From Cerrena zonata (lineage: Eukaryota > Basidiomycota > Agaricomycetes > Polyporales > Cerrenaceae), in NCBI GenBank assembly GCA_038087015.1, contig JASBNA010000002.1, forward strand, positions 2,604,001 through 2,668,000: DNA of 64,000 nucleotides, written 5' to 3'. Shown in pieces: positions 12,109 to 24,347 of this stretch. The notes beneath the pieces were generated by a model that saw only the letters and a list, made by a program, of their open reading frames with translations, was not told where the DNA came from and searched no databases. The first letter of the stretch is position 1, and the number at the start of each line of letters is the position of its first letter. The position numbers and the translations under genes are program-made.

Positions 12109-13953
12109 ATGCCTCCTGTGACACTGGACTTGAATAAGTCCGCCGCCGACCAATCGACTCGGAGGGGCCTGTCTAACCTCTCGCTGGCAGTGGCAAAATG
12201 CAAGAAAATCGTCGTTGTGACCGGGGCGGGCATCTCGTGCTCGTGTGGTATTCCCGTACGTGTTTTCGCGTTTATTGAGGTGTTATTCCAACTAAATGGG
12301 TATCTTTACATCAATATTGTAGGATTTTCGCTCTTCGGATGGTCTTTATTCCTTAGTGAAGGAACAATACCCTGATGCTGTACTAAAAGGACGCGACCTC
12401 TTCGACGCGTCGTTATTCCGAGATCCAACATCTAGCGCGGTTTTCTACACATTCATCTCCCAACTTAAACGATCTATTGACGGTGCTTCGCCTTCATCTA
12501 CTCATCGATTTATCAAGACCCTTGATCAGAAATCCAAACTACTCCGTTCATATACCCAAAACATCGACGGTCTGGAAGAGCGATCTGGCCTCCTTGGCAG
12601 CTCGAGTCAGGACGCGCGGTCAGCTTCGAGCTCGAAAGGGAAGGGGAAACTTCGGATTAGGGATGTGAGGAACGTGCAATTGCATGGTGATATCCATCGT
12701 GTGAGGTGTACGTTCTGCTCTGCTGAGATGCCTTGTACGGAGGAGCACCTCAGACAATTCGAGACCGGTGTTCCCCCACCCTGTCCAGAATGTACCGATC
12801 GCTGTAAGTTTTTTTCTTCGCCCCCTTAAGTGCATATAATTGAATTTCTCTGCTCTATCGATAGCGGAGGCACGGGTAGCACGCTCTGCGAGACCTATCA
12901 AAGTCGGGACTCTCCGCCCCGCAATTGTACTATACGACGAACCACATCCACTAGGGGACGACATCGGGTGTATCCAAACATCGGACCTCACACGAAAGCC
13001 CGACATGCTTATCATCATGGGCACTTCCCTCAAAGTCCACGGCTTCAAAAAACTCGTTAAAGAGTTCTCCAAAACTGTACACGACTCTGCCCCTTCATCC
13101 GCGTCGGTAGCGTCTTCATCGTCTAACCCTATCAAGTCTAAGCCGAAGTTGCATGCGGGGAAGGTGATCTTTGTGAATAAGACACCGCCTGGTAGTGAGT
13201 GGGATGGAATCATCGATTTCCATGTCGTTGGAGAGACGGATAAGTGGTGTGAGAGGGTTTTGGAGGATTGGAAGAAGGTGAAACCGAGCGATTGGGAGGT
13301 GCAGAAGACGTTGGACAAGGACCTGAAGGTTGTTAAGGAGATTACCAACACGATTAGTGCCCCTGTGGGTAAGGGTAAAGGTGTGTTCAATATTTCCATG
13401 CTGTTCCGTCAAGTATGATGCTTACGTTCAAACTTTAGGTAAACAACCTATACTCGGAGCCAAACGGAAAAAGGATATCTTCAATGAAGATCATTCGATT
13501 CTGTCGCCATCTGCTCTCCCTCGTACCAAACTCAGACCAACACCCCTATCCGCCCCCTCATCGCCATCCAAACGTCGATTAAGTGGAACCCATTATTCGT
13601 CGGATGCCGAACAAAACTCACCCACCAAGAAACGCGATTCTCGACCCACCTTATCGAAAGAAAACATTGATTTCGATGGTCGAGGGATGTTGTTTGGAGA
13701 CTCGACGAACAATACTAGGGATCAACTGTCGGTCATGGATAGTATTAGCAAAGGTAGACGGGACATCTTTGATGATATGACTCTCGAGCAGGGTAGCATC
13801 AGCGTTGGCGGTGTTCCACGGCCAAAGTCGAGAGCGGAGGTCAAGAACAGGGCGGAGGTGGTTGTAGATGGTCTGAAGCCCAACACTCGGCTGCAGGTGA
13901 AGAGGAGTATGCGAACGCTGCGGAGTGCGAGCGTGAAGGGGAAGGCCTGCTGA
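12109..13953 (+). CDS. HST3: Sirtuin of the HST3/HST4 group (NAD-dependent histone deacetylase)
   Basis: Four exons, 12109-12255, 12323-12803, 12865-13368 and 13439-13953, give 548 residues. Sirtuin motifs are complete: GAGISCSCGIPDFRSSDGLY (spliced at IP/DF), the catalytic TQNIDGLE, the catalytic histidine in QLHGDIH, and two CxxC pairs (CTFC, CPEC) for structural zinc. KGRDLFDASLFRDPTSSAVF is characteristic of the Hst3/Hst4 branch, which removes acetyl from histone H3 Lys56 in yeasts. A low-complexity insert (SSSQDARSASSSKGKGK) lies between the NAD and zinc modules. The ~180-residue tail is basic and Ser-rich, probably disordered, with several SP/TP sites. For the last intron I used the GTAAGG donor; a second GTAAAG donor 6 nt downstream is also in phase. 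Confidence 0.93.
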
Positions 13954-14262
13954 GGCTATGATACCTGGACATCTCGACTTGATACTGTATATTCTAGAAG
14001 GCATTAGTTCCTGCATAAGTAAGTAGCATTTTATCATTATTAGTTGTATGTATTAGTACACTCGTCTAGTTTCCTACGATGTTCGGTTGTCTGCACTAAA
14101 GGCAGACATTTGATTACCGATTTTTCTTTTTGTGCGTGTAACAAGATGTGGTTCATTCGTAAAAGAGTACAAGAAACTGAATAATCAAACAATATAAGTG
14201 ACAGCAAAGAGACAGCAAACGAAAACTAGCCCTAGCCAGGAACCGATAGAAAGAAAAGAAGT

Positions 14263-14978
14263 CTAATCCGTGATGAGTTCTGAAACGCTCCAGTCCTCGA
14301 AGCTGCCATCTGGAAGGTACCGACGGATGATTAGGGGAATTTTGCGCTGTGAAAGCTCTTTTATGGCGATCTGGAGTGCATCCGTTTCGCCGTCTAGCGG
14401 GACCAATACTGGTGCGTTCATACTAGAAATCGAACCGAGTTGCATTTAGACCTTTATCCCTGGATAAGGTAGAAGACAGGGGGAACCACGCACCTGATCT
14501 GCAAAGCCCTCGTTCCCAACACCCTTGCTCGTTCATATTTTGTCAAGTAAGGCGTTGTTATCCGGACCTTATTCGCCTGTCTCTCTCCTGTTAGTCCACC
14601 ACTTCCCGCCGCTGACTGGCCCTCTTGCGGTTGCGTCGCGTTTCCGTTGGCCATCTCCTGATCTTGCTCTGCGCCGTTGAAACCTTCATATCCGTTCAAC
14701 TGGACTTCGCCACCTTCCGGAGGGCCACCCTCTTCACCTGCTTGGTTCCCTTGAAGAAGGTCATAGTTTTCATCCTGTTTGGTTGGAAATAGCAGATCCT
14801 ATGAGTACCCATGTTCAACACGGACATGCAGAGGCACACTGTACAAATGCATTGTCGCCAAATCTTAGAGTTGTCGCAATTAGTTGATTTGTGTTGGAAA
14901 TGCGAGAAGTTACCCTCACCCTCCGCCCTCATAATCGTAGTCGTCACCACCACCGCCGCCAAATTCGTCGTCAGACAT
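14263..14978 (-). CDS. RPB6: RNA polymerases I, II and III subunit RPABC2 (RPB6)
   Basis: The minus-strand exons are 14920-14978, 14845-14863, 14494-14774 and 14263-14422 (172 residues). The second exon is only 19 nt (FGDNAF), and including it is the only way I found to keep the phase between the acidic start [16 protein letters not shown] and DENYDLL. The conserved core is [20 protein letters not shown], then [21 protein letters not shown] and [19 protein letters not shown], all RPB6 signatures. The subunit binds the clamp region and helps assemble all three nuclear RNA polymerases. The linker at residues 45-90 is Gly/Gln/Glu-rich and not conserved. Confidence 0.95.
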
Positions 14979-16473
14979 TTTGGGAAGGAATCAAGTTGTT
15001 GTACTAAAAAGATACGTAAGAGAATGGATTTGCGTCTGGGTAGACAGCGGTGGAGCACAAGTTCTCAAGATCGGGCGCCAAATGATCAGGAATGTGAAGC
15101 GCCAGGAAGCGCCACAAAGTCTTTCGGAGCTTGAACTTCCGTTAGCTGGAGGAGGTCTGCTCCGTTTTTACTGGAATAACTGCGAGACTCAACATGAACA
15201 CGCACTGGGCTACCTGTTTATCAATCGAAGTCCCATAGGATACCGAGAAACTCTATGCTACAGTCACTCGCTCTGAAAGCTCCATACGATGCTGACGTTT
15301 GTGAATACCGGGTTTCGCACTGATGAACTTCGAATGATGCATGATTCCATTTTTTCCGCCGTCATAATTTGACTCTTACTTGAACAATCTGGATCTCTCA
15401 GGAGCAGCCCTTGTTTCGGAACATCTTGTGCGGAATTGGCATTCATGAAGTTCTTTAGAAGGCAGGCTTCCCCTTGGGATCCTTTCTGTCAATCGTGCAA
15501 TCTATCGTAACTGATTGCATTGTAACCTCCGGACGGGACTACTCCACCACATTATATATCGCATATCATCCTAAGCCATATTCAACGCAAAGTAAGCATG
15601 CATTAATTGATAGCTCTTATACCACTGTCTTAATTGCACCAGGTAAACACAATTGCATACGATTCATTCGTCGTCGTGTGCACCCCGCGACGGCCGCTGT
15701 CGGATCGATGCGGCAAATCAAACACTGACATTGACACACCTGAGAAGCTCTTTAGCCAACGTTGGGTAGCTTCGTGGCCTGTCTGTCACTTAGAAGGGAA
15801 CCTCTCCCGTTTTAGACTGCCTCTATGCGCTGTACCGTTGCCCATGTCGAATGCCCTGATCCGCCACTACAATGGGCGCATGGATCTCAAACGCTACCCA
15901 CGGCAGTCAATAAAAACGAACCGTGGTGAACACGTAGCTAGGGCCAAAATCATGCCGTTTTGAATATGCCAGGCAGCATCAACGGACCGCTTTCTGAAAT
16001 TTACGTGGAGATTTGTAGTTTTTGACCGGTACCTTCGATATATTCTGTGTTGAAAAAACCGCGAATAGAAGGGATTCGCACGCACAATCCAGGGAGAATA
16101 CACTTTTTATATGCGATGCCGGGCGAACTTAACAAGACGGGAGGAATGTGGATCGATGATGCGACTGTTTTAATGGCCCTCTGGTTGGGCGAAGTCTGCG
16201 CTTACTACGTTTGCCCTCAATGTCACGCGAATGTAATGCTTCCTGCTGCTCTTCACCGCTCCTTTTTGCTCTTCACAACAAATTCTCTGGAAGATTCTAC
16301 GGTCGCTTGATCCTACCTATAACGCTGTCCTCATCCTCCTCTAGCCCCAGGATCCCCTCTTGTCCTGCGTCCTCATCGTCCCTTGCTTCGTTCAATTTGT
16401 TTTCCTCGGTATACCGCTCTCAAACACTCTATTTCGAACACATTTTCTCGTCTTTACTATAATTCATTCAATT
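14979..16473. other. Long divergent intergenic region
   Basis: About 1.5 kb between the start of RPB6 (minus) and the start of the large RRM gene (plus). Several short open frames exist on both strands, none with splice-linked, protein-like partners. Promoters of both neighbours should lie at its ends; the right end (16,300-16,470) is pyrimidine-rich on the + strand. Nothing else was recognised. Confidence 0.5.
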
Positions 16474-19400
16474 ATGTCACCTAAACAACCCACATCGCTG
16501 CGGGAATGGGGAACCCGATACGATACTCTCGGGTCTTCCTCCCCGTCGGCTCCAGGTTCTCCAACACGCTCACCACCTCTACCCCCATCTTCCTCACATA
16601 CCCAAAATAATATCACATCGGTAACGCCTCCCACATCAGCTAACAAGCAACACTTCGAAGGTACTACCCCCATATCTATGAGGCCCGACAAGATGCCACA
16701 AGATGCAAGCATCTTTGTCGGAAGGTAAGATTGACTGTCTCTTTCCCAATACACCCAGTCGTTCATCATCCTCTCCCTTGGTTACATGTCAGTCTTCCGT
16801 CCAACATGGATCCTGGCGAGCTTGGGCGCGCTCTCAAAGATCATCTCTCTGATCATCTAGAAGCCAAGTCCGTCAAAGTCGTTCGCGACGCAAAGAACCG
16901 CGTCTGCGCTTTCATCCAATGCGAGGTTCGTTCGATCCTTCTAGTGCATATATACAGTATTCTCGCTCCGAAAAGGCTAACATACTGCTCGGTTAGGATG
17001 CAGCATCGGCTGCTCGTCTCATGGAGACCCTCCAAGCGCGTCCTCCGGGGATGTTCTACGGTCGACATCTGCGATTTGAGCCTGCCCGTGGGTTTAGAAC
17101 ATTACTCATATCGTATCGGTAAGTGGTACATCGACTGTTAATCGCTCAGAACGTGGCTATATGCTTTCGTAAATTCTAGAATACCTACGGAATGGCAGAC
17201 AACTGACGCCTCAGACCCTCGTGAGGGTCATACAATCGAGAGGCCACTAAACATCGCCATAAGGCTGTATCGTCCTCCTGGACACAGGTGAGTAATAATT
17301 TCCTTGCCCTAGTAGTCCTCTAGAAATGGTTCTGAATTCAATAATCTGTCCTATTACAAGATATATAACCGTGTTATATGACGACAAAGCAGAAGGTTTC
17401 GTCCCATCCGCCCCCAGAAATACGCATGACGACCCCACCGGCATAAAGGAGGACGTCTTTGGCGGAGAAGGCGTTTTATTCGCTCCGCTATCATACGACG
17501 CAGAGGTAAACGACTTAAACACTCATTTCTCCCTTAGTCCTTACGCTTTATAGATGATACGCCAAATGGCCGAATTATTCGGACCCCTTGAGCATTTTAC
17601 TCCTTTTACTAGTGGTACGTGACGACATCAACATACAAAAATGGTATAATTGACGTATCGATACAACAGACAGCGTAGGCCCTAGCGAGCGCATATACCC
17701 TCATAATTCACCACGCTCTTTGAGATGGAGGACGGCGTTTGGGAGGTGAAGTGGAGAAATCGCGACGATTGCGTCGCTGCGTTCGCTGTAAGGTCTTTTC
17801 TACTCAGTTGTGGTAAACTGTACTAAAAGACAGAATATTCTCATTGTCAGACTCTTCGCCAGATACCTCATCTCAGCGTGACCAAGATGCAACGTACGAC
17901 AAACGATGCCAACTATTACGGCACACCAGGGTATTCTACGAGCCCGTATCATTCACCTTATTCTTCACCTCACCGCCCACGTACAACATCATACCCGTAT
18001 AGCCCAAGTACTGAGTATCATAGGTTCGGCATTATGCCTCTTGTGTACCCTTTACGTCCTATGCTGGTCCCACCGCGTCTTACCGCAGAGCCTGGCGCTG
18101 CAGATGATCTGTCGTCTTCTCCACATAAGTGGACCTTCGCACACAGTACGCCAGCGCTGCGTGGTCCAACTTCCCCTTTGGCATTGGTCGATGGTTGTGC
18201 GATCGATGGTCAAGGTCAGAGTCCACAGTGGTCCGAGACTGATTTCCCTCCACTTCATGGATTCAACGAGCTCATGCAGCACAGCGCACGATGGATCGAA
18301 CCTCGTGAAATTCCAGAGGTTGACGAACATTCCGAGAAAGCCACTTCAGACTCGCCGTCGTCCCTGTCCGTGCAACCAGCTACACCTGTACCTCCACGTC
18401 AATCGAATTCCGTTGGCGGAGAAGATACGCAAGGTGACAGCACGAATCCAGACAGGCATGTCCAAGAGCTCACAATTCCGCCTACACCCGAGTATTCCGT
18501 CTCCCCACTGACACCCATCACTCCTCGAACAGGATCCTCATTCCCCCGCACTCCTCAGAGTGCATATATGCGTGGACCTGGCGTACGTGTCAACGACGGA
18601 TCTCTTGTAGAAGTAGAAAACGCCAACACCGTTACTCCTCGGAAAGGTGCTTACTATGGCTATCACGCTCACGGTGGTGAAGAGGTTTCCCCGGCGGAAG
18701 AGAGGTATCTAGATCCCTTGACCGTTTTTGTTGGTGGCCTCGAAATGTTTGGTCCACATGCGTGGGACGAGGGTAGGTTGTGGGAGCTATTTGGGAAATA
18801 TGGGGAAGTCGAAAACGTCCAGCTCGTCAAACCTCGTAAGTTCCCCCTCTCATTTCACTTTTTGCTCGATTTTCTAGTGTCTGATGTTATGCTGGTAGCA
18901 AACAAGAAGAGTGCGTTCTCATTCGTCAGATTCCGAAGTGCCGAAGCAAGTAGTCGTGCTGTTGCAGCTGAGGTACGTCTTGTCTCCCATCATCTAATCA
19001 TCTCAGCCCAACTGAGTCATCGTTCCAGCACAATCGCATTCACGACGGACGTCAGATCCGAGTTCAGCTTCGAGATACCAACCACCAGCGTAGTCCCTGG
19101 AAGCTCATGAGAGGTCGCGGTCGCATCAATAACTTTGCACCTCCCCCACGTCTGTACTCTGAAACGAGTGGAGAGGCATACGGCACTGGTCACCCTCCAC
19201 CATTCCACTACTCTGAACAGCGTAACAACCCCGGTGATCATGGCGATCGCATGTCGCCTAGTAATCACGGCCTTTCTTCAGTGGGTTCAGCTGATTCCAT
19301 GGTCACTGCCGACTCTGCGACAGTTTTTGGCGACCCATCAGACCCTAAGGCTCTCTCCTCGAACCATGCGGATTCTTTACGTGGTAGCGGACAACTCGAT

Positions 19401-20471
19401 ATCCAGAGATCCCAGTCTGCCAATACACATCCTTCGGCCTCTACTACCCCTTCTTCGATGGGTTATCCGCCTCCGGCTGGACCTATGCCTCAGTATACTA
19501 TGCCACCTATGGGATATTTTCCGCCGCAATGGATGCATGCTTACCCATCTTCGTACCCGTATGCAGTTCCATTCATGCCTGGATATATGGGTTTCGCTCC
19601 ACCTATGCCACAAGGTTCAAACTCAGGAGAAGTCGCTGCGGCAATGCAACCAGGATATAGAGTACGTGTTTCAGATATCGACGCCATACCTTTACTAATT
19701 CGGGGATAGCCATATCCTCCTCCTAATGGTGAATATACACAACATCATGGATATCCTCCATTAGTTTCACATGTCGGTACCCAACCACCCCTTAGAGCGA
19801 CGGGGTTTATTCAAGGAGAGCATGACACGCTGATCCCTGTTTATCAGCCCGAAGCACTTACCCAATATATGTCGGAGACATCGCAAAATGCCCCCATCCC
19901 TGGTCGACAGAACGAAAGCCGTCACCCGACTCCTCCAGCTTATCCGCCGACAGCGAGTGCGGGATCGCAGCCTACGCCCGTTTGGCAGCCATATCCTCAC
20001 ATGTCAATGTACCCATACGTTTACCATCCCCCGCCTATGCTTCCGCATCATGGTCAGGCCCCAGTGAATGCAGCCCATCCGGGACCTGCTTACAACGGTT
20101 GGGCTCCAACCCCGTATCCCGTTTCTCAGGGTCCACAAATGCATGGGTCACAAGCTCCTGCTTCACACCCACCTCAGCTCCATCTCACGCCTCCTCCCTA
20201 TGGTATTCCTACGCCGGTGTCTGCTCAGGCTCCTCCGCATCGTTTGCCACCAACATCGCCTAGGTATCCTTCTCAACAAGCATACGGCCCTCAAAACTCT
20301 ACTCCTGGAGCGAAACGATATTCTCGGCGGGATGGCTTCGCTGGTAATGGCGGCAGGCCCGGGAATTTTAACAACAGATCTCTCAGTCAAGGGAATCGTC
20401 CTGGTGCAAGACGTTCACCAAATCATGATCAAGGCTATCAAGCGATGTGGAGACCAAATGTCCATAGTTGA
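16474..20471 (+). CDS. Large multi-RRM RNA-binding protein
   Basis: Eleven or twelve exons: 16474-16724, 16793-16925, 16997-17118, 17180-17287, 17361-17505, 17554-17614, 17670-17787, 17851-18835, 18899-18972, 19029-19661 and 19710-20471 (about 1,110-1,130 residues). The first RRM has RNP2 SIFVGSLPSNMD and an RNP1-like AFIQCE. A middle RRM-like unit runs from MIRQMAELFGPLEHF to WEVKWRNRDDCVAAFATLR. A third has TVFVGGLEMFG with RNP1 AFSFVRFRS, then RIHDGRQIRVQLRD. The linkers and the 450-residue tail are Ser/Pro/Tyr/Met/Gln-rich. The 17670-17787 exon fits in phase only if a base is missing near 17,720 or if it contains a second intron (17675-17724). The role is presumably mRNA binding; I cannot assign an orthologue. 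Confidence 0.85.
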
Positions 20472-20783
20472 GCTATTCTGCTATATCGTCCGTAAATTTT
20501 ATCAGAACTATTCAAAAAGTATCATTTCCCTTCCATTTCCCTCGAACTATTTCTCTCGTCATCAATGAAACGTCCTCTATCATAAACATAGCTCTTTCGA
20601 TGCTCCCCAAATTCTTACTTCTTCCAATTTACATAACCTCTGTCATTTGCACACCCAGATACCTTATAATAGTATTTATTTTCTACCATCTCAAAATAAT
20701 TACTGCGTTTCTTTTGTAGCTACTGTACTTGTATAAGAACGTCGTGTCAGAGAGAGAAAAAAGTCAAAGTGTTTTGGTGTTCA

Positions 20784-20857
20784 TGGCCAACGCCGGGATC
20801 GAACCGACGACCTTGGCGTTATTAGCACCACGCTCTAACCAACTGAGCTAGTCGGCC
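20784..20857 (-). tRNA. tRNA-Ile (anticodon AAU)
   Basis: The minus strand folds as a complete cloverleaf. The 7-bp acceptor stem pairs GGCCGAC with GTTGGCC, with one G-U pair and an A discriminator. The A box TAGCTCAGTTGG and B box GGTTCGATCCC are canonical. The anticodon stem TGGTG/CGCCA encloses loop CTAATAA, giving anticodon AAT. There is no intron. It lies between the large RRM gene and RPB7. Confidence 0.96.
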
Positions 20858-20986
20858 ATGATTAATTAATTATGTAACTAGACTAGGAGGAAACACTGAA
20901 TCGAGGCGAGCAAACCTTGGTTTACAACCTCACAACTTCACAAGTCGTATACCTTGCTCTTTCATTCTTACCTCGGCTCTCCGAAA

Positions 20987-21771
20987 ATGTTCTTTATTGT
21001 CAGTATTGACAGCATGTCTCCCTTCTTGGCAATGGTTCTTTAACTGTTTGGAAATACAGAAAGAACTCACACACACGATCCTTCTCCATCCATCCTATTT
21101 TGGCCCGCGGATGCTCCAGTACCTAGAATCAAAACTCTATGCCGATGTCGAAGGAACATGTTCTGGTCAATTCGGATATATTATCGCTGTAGTCTCGATT
21201 CTGGACATCGGGAAGGGAATGGTTCTCAGTGGTAGTGGTCAAGCCGAGTTCATTACACGGTACCGCGCAATTGTATTCAAGCCGTTCAAGGGAGAGGTCG
21301 TGGATGGTGTTGTGAACAATGTGAACAAGGCGCGTTATACTTGCTAGGCTATGTGGAATTTTAGCTGAGTGGATGTTATAGATGGGTTTCTTTGCTGATG
21401 TGGGACCGTTAACGGTCTTCGTGTCACATCAGGTTTGACCCTATTGTGCTGATTTCTGGCGTGAAGTGTTATTGACCCCCTTTGCATAGTTGATTCATCC
21501 TGACATGAAATTCGACCCTGGTTCGAACCCTCCTTCATTTGCCTCAGACGACCAGGTGAGTGTTTCTTGTACTCACTTGTACTCATTCCCTACAGTCTGC
21601 TTTAGATCATCGAGAAGAACACGAAAGTCCGGCTAAAAATCGTTGGTACACGAGTGGATGCTACAGAAATTGTAAGTTCAACTGCTCTGTTCATTCAGCA
21701 TTATGCTAAAGTCCAGAATGAAGTTCGCGATTGGTACCATCAAGGAGGACCATCTGGGGGTGATAGAGTAG
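20987..21771 (+). CDS. RPB7: RNA polymerase II subunit RPB7
   Basis: Six exons, 20987-20998, 21060-21329, 21382-21432, 21490-21555, 21606-21671 and 21724-21771, encode 170 residues, the normal size. The first exon is only 12 nt (MFFI), continuing as [16 protein letters not shown]. The signatures [40 protein letters not shown] and [13 protein letters not shown] are those of RPB7. The intron after VNK starts with GC rather than GT (AAG|GCGCGT...TATAG), which is needed to join the conserved VNK-MGFF. RPB7 forms the stalk with RPB4, contacts nascent RNA and couples transcription to mRNA decay. Confidence 0.95.
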
Positions 21772-22024
21772 ATTGTATCTCTGGCTTTTGTCTCCTTTCT
21801 GCACGTGTACGTTTATTTGTTATTTTAGTCGCCATTTTCATTCTTGTTTCTACTCACAATTACTTGAGCGTGCGAGCCATGCAACGAGCAAGGTAACTAT
21901 AGATGAGATTCGTGTATAACTGGGGTATAAACATGGCGTCCTTTCAGATCATGACGCGTATTCTATCTCATAACTTCGTTCTAGCAGTACATCCAGTTCC
22001 CTCGACGACCTGTCCCATAGATTA

Positions 22025-23734
22025 TTAGAGGGATTGTCCTAATACCCCGTCTAACATCGTCTGGGCGGCTCTAACGTCCTCGTCGACATCCCGATGCCAG
22101 TGTTCACCCATCAGACCCTGCAAGTCTTCCCGGATACCAGCAATGGTATCACCATGTTTACCACGTCCTTCATATATCTCACCTCCCATCCTACTTCCTT
22201 CCCAGTATCTTTGTACCGCCGGGCGACGTATCGCGTCATAAATATGGAGAATGCTCTACAACAAAGGTATTAGACGAGGTTTGTCAGGTCGTCGCATGTC
22301 ACTCACAGGATATGTTCAGCGGAGACTCTAGGATCGCCCAATAACTTCGCTAAGAGATGTGCGTCTTCGATGCCTTGAGATGCTCCGAGTGCCAGGTGAG
22401 GTAGCATTGCATGTGCCTTCCTCGATGGTTGAGTTTTACAACAAACTAATCGAACAAGTCACTCACCGCGTCTCCTATGACTGCGACTCTCCCCTTGGCA
22501 AAGGACGGTAATGCAGGATGTACAGCGCAAATGGACCATTTCGTTGGCTCACGAATGCACTTCAGAAGTGTGACAAGTTCGTTACTAGAGTCCGAGAAGT
22601 CTCTTTCGATTTCTTCGGTGGTTGCTGGAACAACCCAGGCATTCTCGTCGGGATGGTATGGCTTACTGAAGGAATTGGAAGGATCCGTAATGAATGCCGC
22701 AACATTGATCTGTACAGAAAGCATGTTAGTCAATGTCATCTCAGACGGTGAGTTTTAGATACCAGTTTACCGCCTTGAATCTGATTGACGATAATATGCT
22801 ATCTTTGAAGTCAGTCTATGACCTTCTCGAGGGAATGATCAACCGCTTTACCTTATCTTTTCCAATGAAACAATTCATGCCCATCGGAAAGTCAGAGTTG
22901 ACTCCCGCAGCTCTTGCCACTGGTGTAGGTACCAGTCCTCGATAGGCAACTGTCCCACTGAAGCCAATATGGTCGGATTTATCGTCTTCGGGAAGGACTG
23001 CTTGCCTAACTGTACTCTTGATGCCATCCGCTCCGATTACAACGTCCGCCTCGACGCTTGTGTTGTCGGTGAAATGTACTACAGTACGTCCGCCATATGG
23101 AGACGCCTCAATAGCAGAGCATCGTTTTCCAAAGTGAGTGACTCTGGGTTTGATGCATTTGGCCAGAGCGGCAAGTACGAGGGCTCTGAGAGCAGTGTTT
23201 ATTTAGAGGTCGAGCACGATACCAGTAGGTCTACGTACCTGTGCCTGCCAACACCGTAGAGACCTGCCCGTTCATCGACAGCCTTGGATTTATAGGACTA
23301 CCAGAATGTGGTTAGAACCGCGATATATATGCTTGAAACCACAGGAAACGCACGTCATAGATCAATTCATGACCTTCCTTGCTGGACCGAAATTGAAGGA
23401 AGTTCTCCTGGCGATGGAGTTGTTCGACAGGTGGTATAACGTCGCCTGAAACGCCAAGTCCGTGCAAGATTCTCAAAGCAGTAGGACCTAGCAAAATTGA
23501 ATAGGCGAGTTACATGCAGAAGGAAATCATTTACCCATTCCAAGACCAGCTCCGATTTCTTTGTATTCACTCTGGGGAATACGTAGGCCACGCACGTCTA
23601 GAATAACGGAAAGAAGTGCTTACCGATGCTTCGTATATCTTGACATTTATTCCTTCTTTCTCGAGTGCCAGAGCGCATGTCAGACCAACGATACCGGCTC
23701 CGATGATGACAACTTCCAACGACTTGTTAGACAT
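22025..23734 (-). CDS. FAD-dependent monooxygenase (salicylate hydroxylase-like), intact paralogue
   Basis: Nine minus-strand exons: 23624-23734, 23535-23571, 23354-23487, 23239-23282, 22852-23185, 22763-22798, 22467-22709, 22307-22416 and 22025-22253, giving 425 residues with all phases closed. Motifs are VVIIGAGIVGLTCALALEKE, EIGAGLGMGPTALR, VVIGADGIKSTVRQ and VIGDAAHAMLPHLALGASQG. A 36-nt exon (HIIVNQIQGGKL) was needed to restore the family segment before INVAAFITD. It is a clear paralogue of the gene at 3.8-5.5 kb, with the same exon landmarks, but has no frame defect. The last acceptor is a GAG, the least certain junction. It would be a class A flavoprotein hydroxylase of unknown substrate. 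Confidence 0.87.
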
Positions 23735-24347
23735 ATTGCTTCGTGACAGGATGAGGTGAAATTTGGAGTGTTGTTGTGTCAATATAGGAAGACATGACCT
23801 ATTGCTTTTATACGCATCTCTGGAAAAGTGATTTGTGTATTGGTTATGATCGGGGAAATGATTCCACGTATTGTAGATATGGACACTTACGAACACGGCC
23901 GGCTCGACTATAGTACTGTCGTGCAAAGACAGTCTGAAGGATACGTACTTCCTGTATACGTCAGTCGTCGGCATCTAACGTACTTTGGGTTCCTTTTGGA
24001 TTCAGATCAGGTTATGTTACGAGGGGCCGCCGGTAGGTATTGATCATCTGTCAAGTCATGGATATAAGCAACATCTCTTGAGAGCATTGAATTCATATCG
24101 AAGGTCGATCGATGATGATCGTGCCTTTCGAGGAAGGTCTTGCTATATCTATTTTCAAGAACGCTGAGACTCAGACTCGTGTTTATCGTGATTTCAGGGA
24201 TTCCACCTAAATGCATCAAAGGTCCGTGCAATTGCTGCGGAGGTGGGATAGGAAATGCACATACCAAATGAAAGGATGAACTACCGGCGTGGGGCGATTG
24301 AGGGAATGAAGTAATAGATTAGGGACAGAATAAATTTGATAATATGT
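23735..24347. other. Intergenic region upstream of monooxygenase, downstream of DIA4
   Basis: About 610 bp. It should hold the promoter of the minus-strand monooxygenase at 23,735-23,900 and the 3' region of the seryl-tRNA synthetase. No gene or structured RNA was recognised. Confidence 0.5.

Noticed and set aside
21500..21535. GGTTCGAACCC, a tRNA B-box-like string
   Set aside because: It lies inside an RPB7 exon (PGSNPP) and no acceptor or anticodon stem can be formed around it.
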